41,398 nt of DNA from an uncultured Bacilli bacterium (GCA_947627805.1 CANQXB010000003.1:1-41398), one strand, 5' to 3'. Shown: positions 1 through 8,625, numbered from the stretch's first letter. A program made the numbers and translations. Notes: generated by a model not told the origin, from the sequence alone.

Positions 1-615
1 AATATTGATACTTTAAAAATGATTGAACTTATAAGAGGTTGCTTAAATGAATTTGGGGGTATTGATAAAAATGGTCTCAGAATTTTAGCGCGTAAAGATT
101 ATCAATTTAAAGCCGGAGCCTTGCCAACTTTAGTTTACAGGACTCAACCAGATTATCTAAAAAATCCTCTTGGTGATAATTCTAAAAGAGGAAGAATAAT
201 TGCTGTTTTTGAAAATACTTCTCCTTACGATTTTTTAAGACATAAATATCATAATGTTAAACCAACAGGAAGAGATTTAAAACTACTTGAACATTTAATC
301 ATTGATTTGGAACTACCTCCCGCCGTAGTTAATGTCTTAATCGATTATGTTTTAAGAAAAAATAATAATAAACTTACCGCAGCTTATGTGGAAACAATCG
401 CTTCGCAATGGAAAAGGGCTAATTTGAAAACCGCTAAAGAGGCCATGGAGTTTGCGGAAAAAGAACACCAAAGAAGTTTAAAGAAAGCTACATCAAGTAC
501 TAAAAATACCGAAGTTATGAAAACCCCAATTTGGTTTAATCAAAAAATTGAAGATGAAAGTTTGAGTACGGAAGAAGAAGCTGAATTAAAAGATTTATTG
601 AAGGAGTTTAATTAA
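1..615 (+). CDS. dnaB: DnaB-type replication initiation/membrane attachment protein (C-terminal part)
   Basis: This is the C-terminal part of the Bacillus-type DnaB protein, which works with DnaD and DnaI to load the replicative helicase at the origin and at restart sites; it is not the E. coli DnaB helicase. The frame is open from base 1, so the gene starts upstream of the window; the ATG at 19 is the first Met seen but probably not the true start. The segment LPPAVVNVLIDYVLRKNNNK followed by YVETIASQW is typical of the DDBH2 helical domain shared by DnaB and DnaD. The last 50 residues are charged and low in complexity. The stop is one base before the dnaI ATG, so the two genes are co-transcribed and probably translationally coupled, as in Bacillus. 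Confidence 0.82.
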   Translation, partial: NIDTLKMIELIRGCLNEFGGIDKNGLRILARKDYQFKAGALPTLVYRTQPDYLKNPLGDNSKRGRIIAVFENTSPYDFLRHKYHNVKPTGRDLKLLEHLIIDLELPPAVVNVLIDYVLRKNNNKLTAAYVETIASQWKRANLKTAKEAMEFAEKEHQRSLKKATSSTKNTEVMKTPIWFNQKIEDESLSTEEEAELKDLLKEFN

Positions 616-616
616 G

Positions 617-1504
617 ATGGAACTAAAGATTGATAAAAAAACTGTAACAAAAGCTCAAGAAAAAGAATATTTAAAGGCGATGCAAAATGAAGAGTTTAAG
701 GGTCTAGTTAAAAAAATAAAAATTAAAGAAGTTGATGTTCAAAAAAATGTTATGAAATTAAATGATTCTTTAGAGGAATTAAATAATTGTAAAAAATGTT
801 CTAGTCTTTATGAATGTCAAAATAAAGTTAAAGGCTATGTCTATTTTCCCATAGTTTCCGAAAGCAATTTAGCCTTTTCTTATATTCCTTGTAAATATGA
901 AAAGAAAGCCCAAAAGGATAGGAATAATAAAAATACTAGCGAAAAATTAATTGCTAGTGCTCATCTAAAAGATATTAAAATTACTAAAAATAGAACGGAA
1001 GTAATTAAATGGATTAAAAATTTTTATGATAATTATAATCCTAATGGTTTTAATAAAGGGCTTTATTTACATGGTAATTTTGGAACGGGTAAAACTTATT
1101 TAATCGCCGCTTTGTTAAACGAAATTAAAACTAAATATAAAGTTAGAGTAGAAATTGTCTATGTGCCTGAATTACTTCGCAAATTAAAAGAAAATTTAAA
1201 TAGTGTGGGTGATAGATTATATGAACTTGAAAATGTTGATATCTTACTTTTAGATGATATTGGCGCAGAAAAAGTAACCGAATGGGGTCGTGATGAAATA
1301 ATCGGCACTATTTTGCAAACGAGAATGAATAATGGAATGACAACTTTCTTTACATCTAATTTAAATATAGAAGAACTTACTCACACTATGAGTATTACAA
1401 AAGAAAAAGAAGATGCGGTTAAAGCTAAACGTATAATTGAAAGAATAAAATATTTAACGCAAGATATTGAACTTTTAGGAAATAATTATCGAGAAGAAAA
1501 ATAA
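617..1504 (+). CDS. dnaI: Primosomal AAA+ helicase loader DnaI
   Basis: DnaI is the AAA+ ATPase that delivers the replicative helicase to DNA. The 295-residue product is close to the Bacillus length of about 310. Near residues 58-95 there is a Cys-rich segment (CKKC, then two further Cys) matching the N-terminal zinc-binding domain that contacts the helicase. The Walker A motif GNFGTGKT lies around residues 152-159 and the Walker B motif LLLDDIGAE around 209-217, followed by a sensor-like TSN. A Gly-rich turn precedes the ATPase core as in DnaC/DnaI loaders. It follows dnaB by one base, which supports the assignment, and a strong terminator overlaps its stop codon. In Bacillus thrS often follows; it is absent here. 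Confidence 0.92.
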   Translation: MELKIDKKTVTKAQEKEYLKAMQNEEFKGLVKKIKIKEVDVQKNVMKLNDSLEELNNCKKCSSLYECQNKVKGYVYFPIVSESNLAFSYIPCKYEKKAQKDRNNKNTSEKLIASAHLKDIKITKNRTEVIKWIKNFYDNYNPNGFNKGLYLHGNFGTGKTYLIAALLNEIKTKYKVRVEIVYVPELLRKLKENLNSVGDRLYELENVDILLLDDIGAEKVTEWGRDEIIGTILQTRMNNGMTTFFTSNLNIEELTHTMSITKEKEDAVKAKRIIERIKYLTQDIELLGNNYREEK

Positions 1505-1533
1505 AATGATGGGAATTGACCCATCATTTTTTT
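1504..1533 (+). terminator. Rho-independent terminator of dnaB-dnaI
   Basis: A perfect 10-bp stem (AAATGATGGG with CCCATCATTT), a 6-nt loop and a run of T follow directly on the dnaI stop codon. Confidence 0.9.
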
Positions 1534-1641
1534 GAAGTGGATTTAATAAGTTTAATAATAAAAAAATAAAAAAAGGGTAGAATAAATTGAAGGTAGGTTT
1601 TGTCACTACGAAAGGATAAAAATTATGTATAAATCCACTTC
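1534..1641. other. Long-range 12-bp inverted repeat enclosing 84 nt; possible small structured RNA
   Basis: GAAGTGGATTTA at 1534-1545 is exactly complementary to TAAATCCACTTC at 1630-1641. The interior is A-rich and holds a small GTAG/CTAC hairpin near 1593-1609. The element begins directly after the dnaI terminator and has no credible ORF. No known RNA family could be assigned. The 302-base gap between dnaI and recA therefore holds a terminator, this inverted repeat, and the recA regulatory region. Confidence 0.35.
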
Positions 1642-1726
1642 GAGGATGTATTATAGCAGAAAGAATATGCAAAAATTGTCAAATTTAGTCGAAGATGTTA
1701 AATTTTTTTATTTTTTTCAAAATTTA

Positions 1727-1740
1727 TAAACAAAAGTTCG
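1727..1740. promoter_or_regulatory. Candidate LexA/DinR SOS box upstream of recA
   Basis: TAAACAAAAGTTCG resembles the Gram-positive LexA box (CGAAC-N4-GTTCG). The right half is perfect and the left half matches at three of five positions. It ends 8 bp before the recA -35 hexamer, a sensible place for repression. No lexA gene is in the window. Confidence 0.4.
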
Positions 1741-1748
1741 ATTTTATA

Positions 1749-1777
1749 TTGACATTCCGAAAAATCTAAGGTAAAAT
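1749..1777 (+). promoter_or_regulatory. recA sigma-A-type promoter
   Basis: TTGACA, a 17-bp spacer and TAAAAT. The predicted start is about 20 bp before the AAGGAG ribosome binding site of recA. Confidence 0.75.
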
Positions 1778-1806
1778 TTAATTATCAGAGAGTGTGAAGG
1801 AGAAAT

Positions 1807-2841
1807 ATGAAAGCAAAAGAAAAAGATACAAAAAATACAGATAAAGCTTTAGAGCAAGTTTTAAAAGATATTGAAAAACAATTTGGGGCTGGAGCTATTA
1901 TGAAATTAGGAGGCGATGAACATATTAAAATTGATGTTACATCAACGGGTTCCATTGCCTTAGATATTGCTTTAGGTGTTGGTGGTTTTCCTAAAGGGAG
2001 AATAATTGAAATATATGGCCCCGAGTCATCTGGTAAAACAACGATTGCTTTACAAGCCATTGCCGAAGCTCAAAAAGCGGGAGGAAGAGCGGCTTTTATT
2101 GATGCGGAACATGCCCTTGACCCTGTTTATGCTAAAGCTTTAGGAGTTGATATTAATGAACTTTTATTAAGTCAACCTGACACTGGGGAACAAGCCTTAG
2201 AAATTTGTGATGCTTTAGTTAAAAGTGAAGCTATTGATATAGTCGTTATAGATTCTGTGGCGGCTTTAGTTCCTCAAGCCGAAATTGATGGGGAAATGGG
2301 CGATAGCCATGTGGGTCTTCAAGCAAGACTTATGTCTCAAGCTCTAAGAAAGTTATCGGGAACTTTAAATAAAACCAATACAACCGCAATATTTATTAAC
2401 CAATTAAGAGAGAAAGTCGGTGTTTTATTTGGAAATCCAGAAACTACTCCGGGAGGTAGAGCTTTAAAATTCTATGCGACAGTAAGATTAGATATCAGAA
2501 GAGGCGAGCAAATTAAACAAGGAGACCAAGTAGTAGGAAACAGGACTAATATTAAAGTAGTTAAAAATAAAGTGGCTCCACCATTTAAAACAGCGGGAGT
2601 AGACATTATGTATGGTGAAGGAATTAGTCATGAAGGAGAACTTGTAGACATTGGTAGTGAAATTGGTATAATAGAAAAAAGTGGAGCATGGTATGCTTAT
2701 AAAGAAGAAAAAATTGGTCAAGGAAAAGAAAATGTTAAAATGTTTTTACGAGAAAATCCTGATATAGCTAAAGAAATTGAAGACAAAATTTATGAACATT
2801 ATGGTTTTACAAAACCCGAAGAAAAAGAAGATGAAGATTAA
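1807..2841 (+). CDS. recA: Recombinase RecA
   Basis: RecA forms filaments on single-stranded DNA, catalyses strand exchange and triggers LexA self-cleavage. The 344-residue product is of full family length. The Walker A motif GPESSGKTT is at residues 71-79, followed by the family-typical EHALDP, QPDTGEQALEI, VIDSVAALVP and FINQLREK segments, with the L2-type ETTPGGRALKFYA further on. The C-terminus is strongly acidic. The start is fixed by AAGGAG 6-7 nt upstream. It has its own promoter, a candidate LexA box and a terminator overlapping its stop codon, so it appears monocistronic. Confidence 0.98.
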   Translation: MKAKEKDTKNTDKALEQVLKDIEKQFGAGAIMKLGGDEHIKIDVTSTGSIALDIALGVGGFPKGRIIEIYGPESSGKTTIALQAIAEAQKAGGRAAFIDAEHALDPVYAKALGVDINELLLSQPDTGEQALEICDALVKSEAIDIVVIDSVAALVPQAEIDGEMGDSHVGLQARLMSQALRKLSGTLNKTNTTAIFINQLREKVGVLFGNPETTPGGRALKFYATVRLDIRRGEQIKQGDQVVGNRTNIKVVKNKVAPPFKTAGVDIMYGEGISHEGELVDIGSEIGIIEKSGAWYAYKEEKIGQGKENVKMFLRENPDIAKEIEDKIYEHYGFTKPEEKEDED

Positions 2842-2852
2842 ATCTTCTTTTT
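2833..2852 (+). terminator. recA terminator
   Basis: GAAGAT and ATCTTC flank the stop codon TAA as a tight hairpin, followed by five T. A longer register pairing 2822-2832 with 2842-2852 is also possible. Confidence 0.7.
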
Positions 2853-2912
2853 AAAAAAATTTTTAAAATACTTTTGTTTGTATTATTAGTTGAAAAGGGA
2901 GGTTTGGAAAAA

Positions 2913-3770
2913 ATGAAACAAGATAAAATGTATTTAATAAACAAATTATTTAATAATGAGACAATTAGAACCATATGGGATAAAGAACAAGAAAAGTATT
3001 ATGTAAGTATTATAGATTTAGTTGGTGTTTTATCTGAAAGTGAAAGGCCAAGAAAATATTGGAGTGATTTAAAAAGTAAATTAAAACAAGAGGGAAATGA
3101 AGTGTCCGAAAAAATCGGACAGTTGAAATTAAAATCAAAAGATGGCAAATATCGTCTAACTGATGTTTGTGATATTGAGGAAATGTTTAGAATAATTGAG
3201 TCGATTCCTAGCAAAAATGCTGAGCCAATAAAGGAATGGTTAGCTAAACTTGGTCGCGAAAGAATTGATGAAGTATTTAATCCATCACTTGCCGCTCAAA
3301 GAGCAATAGATTTATATAGAGTAAAAGGCTATGATGAAAAATGGATTTCTAAAAGAATTCAAAGTATTCAAGATAGAAAAGAACTTACGGATGTTTGGAA
3401 AGAAAATGGCATAAATGAAGATAAAGAATATGCTATTCTAACTAATGAAATATATAAAGAATGGTCTGGTATGACAGCAAAAGAATATAAAGAATTTAAG
3501 GGACTTAGAAAAGAATCTTTAAGAGATAATATGGACAGTCTAGAAGTATCTTTAGCCGATATAAGTGAAGAAGTAACTAAAAGATTGGCTATGAAAGAAC
3601 GTCCTCAAGGGTTACAAGAAAATATTAAAGTAGCCCGCAAGGGAGGAAAAGTTGCTAAAAATACAAGAAATGAAATTGAAAATTTACTTGGAGAACCAGT
3701 GGTTACTAGTCAAAATAAACTAAATTATCATTATGTTACAAAACCCAAAGAAATAGAAAATAAAGGTTAA
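2913..3770 (+). CDS. Bro-N / DinD-like antirepressor-family protein
   Basis: The 285-residue product resembles the Bro-N/prophage antirepressor superfamily and has the overall layout of DinD, the DNA-damage-inducible protein D. The N-terminal half carries a Bro-like fold pattern (YYVSIIDLVGVLSES, then YRLTDVCDIEEMFRIIESIP and PIKEWLAKLG). The C-terminal half has ARKGGKVAKNTRNEIENLLG, reminiscent of the DinD tail. ATG 2913 is chosen over an in-frame upstream ATG at 2874 because GGGAGG sits 10 nt before it. It lies alone between recA and rny, a slot usually without a phage gene, so it may have been acquired. Function is not proven; DNA binding or RecA modulation is inference from family and position. 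Confidence 0.65.
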   Translation: MKQDKMYLINKLFNNETIRTIWDKEQEKYYVSIIDLVGVLSESERPRKYWSDLKSKLKQEGNEVSEKIGQLKLKSKDGKYRLTDVCDIEEMFRIIESIPSKNAEPIKEWLAKLGRERIDEVFNPSLAAQRAIDLYRVKGYDEKWISKRIQSIQDRKELTDVWKENGINEDKEYAILTNEIYKEWSGMTAKEYKEFKGLRKESLRDNMDSLEVSLADISEEVTKRLAMKERPQGLQENIKVARKGGKVAKNTRNEIENLLGEPVVTSQNKLNYHYVTKPKEIENKG

Positions 3771-3816
3771 AAATAAAATAAATTTAAATAATAACTATTT
3801 TATTAAACTTTTTACC

Positions 3817-3845
3817 TTGATAAAATACCCATTTAAGATTATAAT
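3817..3845 (+). promoter_or_regulatory. rny promoter
   Basis: TTGATA, a 17-bp spacer and a perfect TATAAT, about 80 bp before the rny start codon. Confidence 0.7.
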
Positions 3846-3923
3846 TAGATTATGGATAATTATAATTATATTTATTATATTTTATAAATTTTCTGTAAAA
3901 AAAATTAGAAATGGAGTGAGAGA

Positions 3924-5477
3924 ATGGATAATATAGCCGTTATCATCTTATTTCTATTTCTTGGAATTTTTATTGGAGCCTTATTAGTTTTTTTAGTTAA
4001 TCATTTCAAAGGGGTAAGTGCCGAAAGAAATGCTAATAAATTACTAGAAGATGCTAAAAAAGAGGCTGATAAACATAAGAGAGATTCTCTTTTAGAATTA
4101 AAAGAAGAATCATATAAATTAAAACAACAAACTAATGAAGAAATTAAAGAAAGAAAAAAGGAACTTAAAGAAAGTGAAGACCGCCTTATCAGTAGAGAAA
4201 ACAACTTAGATAAAAGAGAAGAAATGTTACAAAAGAAAGATATGGCTTTAGAAGAAAAAGAAAATAATTTGTTAGTTAGAGGACAAAGTTTACAAGAAAA
4301 AGAAGATAAGATGGACAAAATCCTAAAAGAAGAAGTACAAGAACTAGAAAAGATTTCTGGTTTAAGTAAGGAAAAAGCCCATGATTTAATTATGGCTAGA
4401 GTTGAATCAGATATGGCTTTAGAAATCTCTGAGTATATTAGAGATGAAGAAGAAAAAGCAAAAGTTACTGCTAATGACAAAGCAAAACAACTTATTGTTA
4501 ATAGCATGGAACGTTATGCTGATGATGTAGTAGGAGTACAAACTGTTTCTACTATTGATTTACCAAATGATGAAATGAAAGGAAGACTAATTGGAAGAGA
4601 AGGAAGAAATATAAGAACCTTTGAATCTGTAACTGGTGTTGATTTAATAATTGATGATACTCCAGAAGCGATTGTTATTTCTTCATTTGACCCTTTAAGA
4701 AGAGAGATTGCGAAACAAACAATTGAAACTTTAATTAAAGATGGTCGAATTCATCCAAGTAGAATTGAAGAAGTCTATGATAAGACTTGCAAAGATATTA
4801 ATAACAAGATTACGGAACTTGGTAATAAAGCAATTACGGATTTAGGTATTGCTAAAATGGATGTGGAACTAATTAATTTAGTTGGTAAACTTAATTTTAG
4901 AACTAGTTATGGTCAAAATGCTTTACAACATTCTATTGAAGTTGCTAACCTTTGTGGTTTAATGGCTTCCGAACTTGGAGAAAATATTACTCTTGCTAAA
5001 AGAGCTGGTTTACTTCATGATATAGGTAAAGCTATTGATTTTGAAGTTGAAGGAAGCCATGTGGAAATTGGTGAACAAATTGCTAAGAAATATCATGAAA
5101 ATGAAGTGGTAATTGATGCCATTACTTCCCATCATGGTGATAAAGACCCTAAATCAATTATTGCAGTTTTAGTTAGTGTTGCAGATACCTTATCTGCCGC
5201 TCGTCCTGGAGCACGAAATGATTCAGTGGAAAATTACATTAAACGTTTAGAGCAATTAGAGGAAATTGGTAACTCATTTGAAGGTGTTGAAAAAGCCTAT
5301 GCAATGCAAGCCGGAAGAGAAATCAGAGTTATGGTTAAGCCTGGAGAAATTGATGATACAAACAGTTATCGAATAGCGCGCGAAATGAAAGATAAAATTG
5401 AAGCGGAAATGCAATATCCAGGAACTATTAAAGTTACTGTAATAAGAGAAACAAGAGCACAAGAAGAGGCTAAATAA
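3924..5477 (+). CDS. rny: Ribonuclease Y
   Basis: RNase Y is the membrane-bound endoribonuclease that initiates mRNA turnover in many Gram-positive bacteria. The 517-residue protein starts with one transmembrane helix (residues 4-24), followed by a long Lys/Glu-rich coiled coil (about 30-190). A KH RNA-binding domain follows with GRLIGREGRNIRTFE near 220-234. The HD hydrolase domain has LLHDIGKAID near 361-370 and SHHGDKDP later. Length and domain order match Bacillus RNase Y (about 520 residues). The RBS is GGAGTGAG. The gene has its own promoter and a terminator, and faces the RNase J gene. Confidence 0.97.
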   Translation: MDNIAVIILFLFLGIFIGALLVFLVNHFKGVSAERNANKLLEDAKKEADKHKRDSLLELKEESYKLKQQTNEEIKERKKELKESEDRLISRENNLDKREEMLQKKDMALEEKENNLLVRGQSLQEKEDKMDKILKEEVQELEKISGLSKEKAHDLIMARVESDMALEISEYIRDEEEKAKVTANDKAKQLIVNSMERYADDVVGVQTVSTIDLPNDEMKGRLIGREGRNIRTFESVTGVDLIIDDTPEAIVISSFDPLRREIAKQTIETLIKDGRIHPSRIEEVYDKTCKDINNKITELGNKAITDLGIAKMDVELINLVGKLNFRTSYGQNALQHSIEVANLCGLMASELGENITLAKRAGLLHDIGKAIDFEVEGSHVEIGEQIAKKYHENEVVIDAITSHHGDKDPKSIIAVLVSVADTLSAARPGARNDSVENYIKRLEQLEEIGNSFEGVEKAYAMQAGREIRVMVKPGEIDDTNSYRIAREMKDKIEAEMQYPGTIKVTVIRETRAQEEAK

Positions 5478-5490
5478 AGCTTCTTTTTTT
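5461..5490 (+). terminator. rny terminator
   Basis: An 11-bp stem including two G-T pairs (5461-5471 with 5478-5488), a 6-nt loop containing the stop codon, and a T run. Confidence 0.8.
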
Positions 5491-5493
5491 ATA

Positions 5494-5516
5494 ATAAAAA
5501 AACCCTTAAAGGGTTT
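5494..5516 (-). terminator. rnj terminator (minus strand)
   Basis: AAACCC and GGGTTT form a hairpin with a 5-nt loop. On the minus strand it is followed by a run of seven T and overlaps the rnj stop codon. Confidence 0.8.
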
Positions 5517-7191
5517 AATCTTCTTTTTTGTTTACTTCCATAATAACAGGAAGGATTATGGGTCTTCTTCCAGTTAGTTCATTAATATATGGTAATAGTT
5601 CTAAAATAATTTGATTTTTTAAATCGGTATAATTATATAAAGATGTCTTTAAGAAATTATTAACAATTTCACTTATTTTATGTTCAATTTTAGTCATTAA
5701 TTCTTGATTTTCATTTACTAAAACGAATCCTCTGGCGGTAACATTAGGCTTAATTAAAAGTTTTCTTGTCAAAGTATTAATATTTAAGATAGTTATTAAA
5801 ATACCATCTTGACTCATTAATTTCCGGTCTTTAATAACCACACTTCCGACATCACCAACTCTAGAACCATCGACATAAACATCACCAGATGGAACTGTGC
5901 CACCTCTTGTAACAACTCCATTATTTAAAAGTAAAACATCACCATTACTACAAATGAAAGTATTTTCTTCTGGAATATCACACATTTTAGCAATATTAGC
6001 ATGTTGTTTTAACATTCTAAATTCGCCATGCATAGGCATAAAATATTTAGGTTTAATAATCCTTAGCATCCATTTTAATTCTTCTAATTTAGCATGTCCA
6101 GAAGTATGAATATCACTGAATTCTGAATTAGTAAATACTTTAACACCTTTTAAATATATTTTATTAATTATACGATTGATGCTTTCGGCATTACCAGGAA
6201 TAGGACTAGATGAGAAAATAACTAAATCATCAGGTAGGAGGGAAATTTGTTTATGAGTTCCATTAGCGATTCTTGATAAGGCCGCGAGTGGTTCACCTTG
6301 ACTTCCCGTACATAAAATACAAATTTCATTCCGTTTTAAACTTTTGGCCCCATTATTATCGATAAATATTGATTTATCTGAAATTAAATGGTTGTTTAAA
6401 GCTAGTTCAATAGAAGTTTCCATACTTCTTCCGAAAACAATTATTTTTCGATTATATTTTTTACAAGTTTCAACTATATGCTTAACTCGATAGATGTTGG
6501 AAGCAAAGGTTGCAATAATAACTCTTCCGACATGACGACCAATAATATCATTTAAAGTTTCATCAACAACCGATTCACTATTAGAAAAACCAGTGGAAAG
6601 AGCATTAGTGGAATCACTAAGTAAAAGAGTTACACCTTTTTTACCAAGTTCAGCCATTTTATGAATATCGGCCATTGGACCAATTGGAGTTAAGTCAAAT
6701 TTAAAATCGCCAGTTTCAAAGATAACTCCATTCGGAGTATGAACAACAATGGCAAAACTATCAGGAATAGAGTGAGTTGTATTAACAAACTCTATTTCAA
6801 AATGTTTAAATTTAACTACTAAATCTTTATTAATTATTTCTAAATTAGAATAATTAATACCTCTTTCATCTAATTTTTTAACAATTAAATCATTAGCAAT
6901 TTTGGGAGCATAAATAACCGGTATTTTAACTTGATTTAGTAAAAATGGAATGCCTCCAATATGGTCTTCATGACCGTGAGTTATAAATAAAGCCTTAATT
7001 TTATTTTCATTTTGTTTTAAGTAAGTTATGTCTTGAATAACATAATCAACTCCCAGTAAGCCTACTTCTGGAAACATAACCCCGGCATCAATAATGATTA
7101 ATTCATCATCATGGGTTATAACATACATGTTTTTTCCGACTTCACCAAGACCGCCTAAACTAACGAGCGAAGTCGCAATATTTTCTTTCAT
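5515..7191 (-). CDS. rnj: Ribonuclease J (5'-3' exo- and endoribonuclease)
   Basis: RNase J is a metallo-beta-lactamase/beta-CASP ribonuclease that degrades and matures RNA, often in complex with RNase Y partners. The 558-residue protein is of full length. The zinc-binding motif HGHEDH is at residues 72-77. ETGDFKFDLTPIG and LLSDSTNA follow, and the beta-CASP segment ends in GHAKLEELKWML and MHGEFR. A C-terminal domain of about 100 residues completes the protein. The start is set by GAGGG on the minus strand. It is the only gene on this strand in the first 12 kb and converges on rny. Only one rnj is in the window, so J1 versus J2 cannot be assigned. Confidence 0.96.
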   Translation of the reverse strand: MKENIATSLVSLGGLGEVGKNMYVITHDDELIIIDAGVMFPEVGLLGVDYVIQDITYLKQNENKIKALFITHGHEDHIGGIPFLLNQVKIPVIYAPKIANDLIVKKLDERGINYSNLEIINKDLVVKFKHFEIEFVNTTHSIPDSFAIVVHTPNGVIFETGDFKFDLTPIGPMADIHKMAELGKKGVTLLLSDSTNALSTGFSNSESVVDETLNDIIGRHVGRVIIATFASNIYRVKHIVETCKKYNRKIIVFGRSMETSIELALNNHLISDKSIFIDNNGAKSLKRNEICILCTGSQGEPLAALSRIANGTHKQISLLPDDLVIFSSSPIPGNAESINRIINKIYLKGVKVFTNSEFSDIHTSGHAKLEELKWMLRIIKPKYFMPMHGEFRMLKQHANIAKMCDIPEENTFICSNGDVLLLNNGVVTRGGTVPSGDVYVDGSRVGDVGSVVIKDRKLMSQDGILITILNINTLTRKLLIKPNVTARGFVLVNENQELMTKIEHKISEIVNNFLKTSLYNYTDLKNQIILELLPYINELTGRRPIILPVIMEVNKKED

Positions 7192-7236
7192 AATTTCCCT
7201 CTTTCTTAAAATAAAAAAGTTTTTTAACTGATATTA

Positions 7237-7265
7237 ATTATATCTTAATTTCTGAAAAATGTCTA
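7237..7265 (-). promoter_or_regulatory. rnj promoter (minus strand)
   Basis: Read on the minus strand: TAGACA, a 17-bp spacer and a perfect TATAAT, about 45 bp before the rnj ATG. Confidence 0.7.
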
Positions 7266-7328
7266 CTATTTATGTAAAAAGAGTTTTAAATAATGTCAAA
7301 TTTTGATATGATTAAAGAGGTGATATTT

Positions 7329-8321
7329 ATGGGTTTATTTAATAAATTAAAAAACTTAGTAAGTAAAAAAGAAGAAGTTCAAGATAAAAAAGAACAAGAA
7401 GAAATAAAGAATTATGAGCAAGGATTAAAAAAGACGAGAGAAGAATTTGTTTCCAAATTAAATATTTTAGGAATTAAATATACTAAAGTATCGGAAGAAT
7501 ATTTTGAAGAATTAGAAAACATTTTAATTATGGCTGACATTGGGGTTAATACCGTCATGAAATTTATGGATAAATTAAGAGACCGCGTAAAACATGAAAA
7601 TATTAAAGATACTGCTTATTTAAAAGAAGTAATCGTGGATGAACTATTAGTAATATATGTGGAAGGTGAAAGTTTATCTGATAAAATTAAAATGAATGAA
7701 AATGGACCAACTGTTATTTTAATGGTGGGTGTAAATGGAGTGGGTAAAACCACCACGATTGCTAAACTGGCTCATAAATATGGAGAAGAAGGTAAAAAAG
7801 TTATGTTAATTGCTGGCGATACTTTTAGAGCGGGTGCCGTTAATCAATTAGAAATTTGGGCCAAAAGAACTAACTCTTTATTCTATGGTAAAGAGGGAAG
7901 TGATCCAGCAAGTGTTGTTTATGATGGTTTAGTGGAAGCTAAAGAAAAAAATGTTGATATTGTTTTAATTGATACGGCCGGAAGACTTCAAAATAAAGTT
8001 AATTTAATGAAAGAACTCGAAAAAATTAATAAAGTTATTAGTACCCATATTGAAGGGGCCCCTCAAGAAACATTACTCGTAATTGATGCGGCGACCGGTC
8101 AAAACGGCATTATGCAAGCTAAAGCTTTCAAGGAAATTACGAATATTACAGGAATCGTTTTAACGAAACTTGATGGAACTGCTAAAGGGGGAATCGTTTT
8201 AGCGATTAAAGAAGAAGTTAATTTACCAGTTAAATTTATTGGTTTAGGAGAAAAAATGACGGATTTAAAACCCTTTGATATTGAAAATTATATATATGGT
8301 TTATTTAAGGACATGGTTTAA
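7329..8321 (+). CDS. ftsY: Signal recognition particle receptor FtsY
   Basis: FtsY is the SRP receptor GTPase that docks ribosome-nascent chains at the membrane. Start ATG 7329 (MGLFNKLKNL) is chosen because AGAGGTGAT lies 8 nt upstream; an in-frame ATG at 7293 lacks an RBS. The 330-residue protein has a short charged A-region, the four-helix N domain, and the G domain with GVNGVGKTTTIAKLA near residue 133, DTFRAGA, DTAGR and TKLDGTAKGG. The C-terminal GLGEKMTDLKPF is typical of SRP GTPases. It overlaps ylxM by one base, so the SRP pathway genes ftsY-ylxM-ffh form one operon. Confidence 0.97.
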   Translation: MGLFNKLKNLVSKKEEVQDKKEQEEIKNYEQGLKKTREEFVSKLNILGIKYTKVSEEYFEELENILIMADIGVNTVMKFMDKLRDRVKHENIKDTAYLKEVIVDELLVIYVEGESLSDKIKMNENGPTVILMVGVNGVGKTTTIAKLAHKYGEEGKKVMLIAGDTFRAGAVNQLEIWAKRTNSLFYGKEGSDPASVVYDGLVEAKEKNVDIVLIDTAGRLQNKVNLMKELEKINKVISTHIEGAPQETLLVIDAATGQNGIMQAKAFKEITNITGIVLTKLDGTAKGGIVLAIKEEVNLPVKFIGLGEKMTDLKPFDIENYIYGLFKDMV

Positions 8322-8623
8322 TGGAAAAGTTTTTATATTATAATGCTTTATATTTAATATATAAAGATTTACTAAATGATAATAATAAAGAAGTATTTGA
8401 TAATTACTATGGTAATGATATGACCATGCAAGAAATTGCGGATTTAAAGCATATATCGAAATCGCGAGTAGGAGTTATCATTAAAAATGTGGAAAGAAAA
8501 TTAGATAAATACGAAAGTGTTTTAAAAATATATGCTAAGAATGAAAAGTTAAATAATTTATTAAAATTGGATGATATTAATAAGATGAAAAAAGGTATTG
8601 AAGAAATACTAAAAGGAGAATAA
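8321..8623 (+). CDS. ylxM: YlxM-family SRP-associated helix-turn-helix protein
   Basis: The 100-residue product belongs to the YlxM/UPF0122 family, small proteins with a sigma-4-like helix-turn-helix encoded next to ffh. In other Firmicutes YlxM modulates SRP GTPase activity. The motif MTMQEIADLKHISKSRVGVIIKNVERKL around residues 30-57 is the HTH, and it follows the family's DNYYGNDM segment. Start and stop are tightly packed: ATG overlaps the ftsY stop by one base, and the stop is 2 nt before the ffh ATG. The protein is close to the usual family length of about 110. Confidence 0.88.
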   Translation: MEKFLYYNALYLIYKDLLNDNNKEVFDNYYGNDMTMQEIADLKHISKSRVGVIIKNVERKLDKYESVLKIYAKNEKLNNLLKLDDINKMKKGIEEILKGE

Positions 8624-8625
8624 TT

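Noticed and set aside
1475..1672. Minus-strand ORF across the dnaI terminator
   Set aside because: It covers the terminator and inverted repeat, has no RBS, and is low in complexity.
2913..3770. Prophage at the recA-rny junction
   Set aside because: Only one antirepressor-like gene is present; no integrase, structural or lysis gene or attachment repeat was found.
4001..4507. Minus-strand ORF of 168 codons inside rny
   Set aside because: It is a Ser/Leu-rich shadow of the coiled-coil part of RNase Y.
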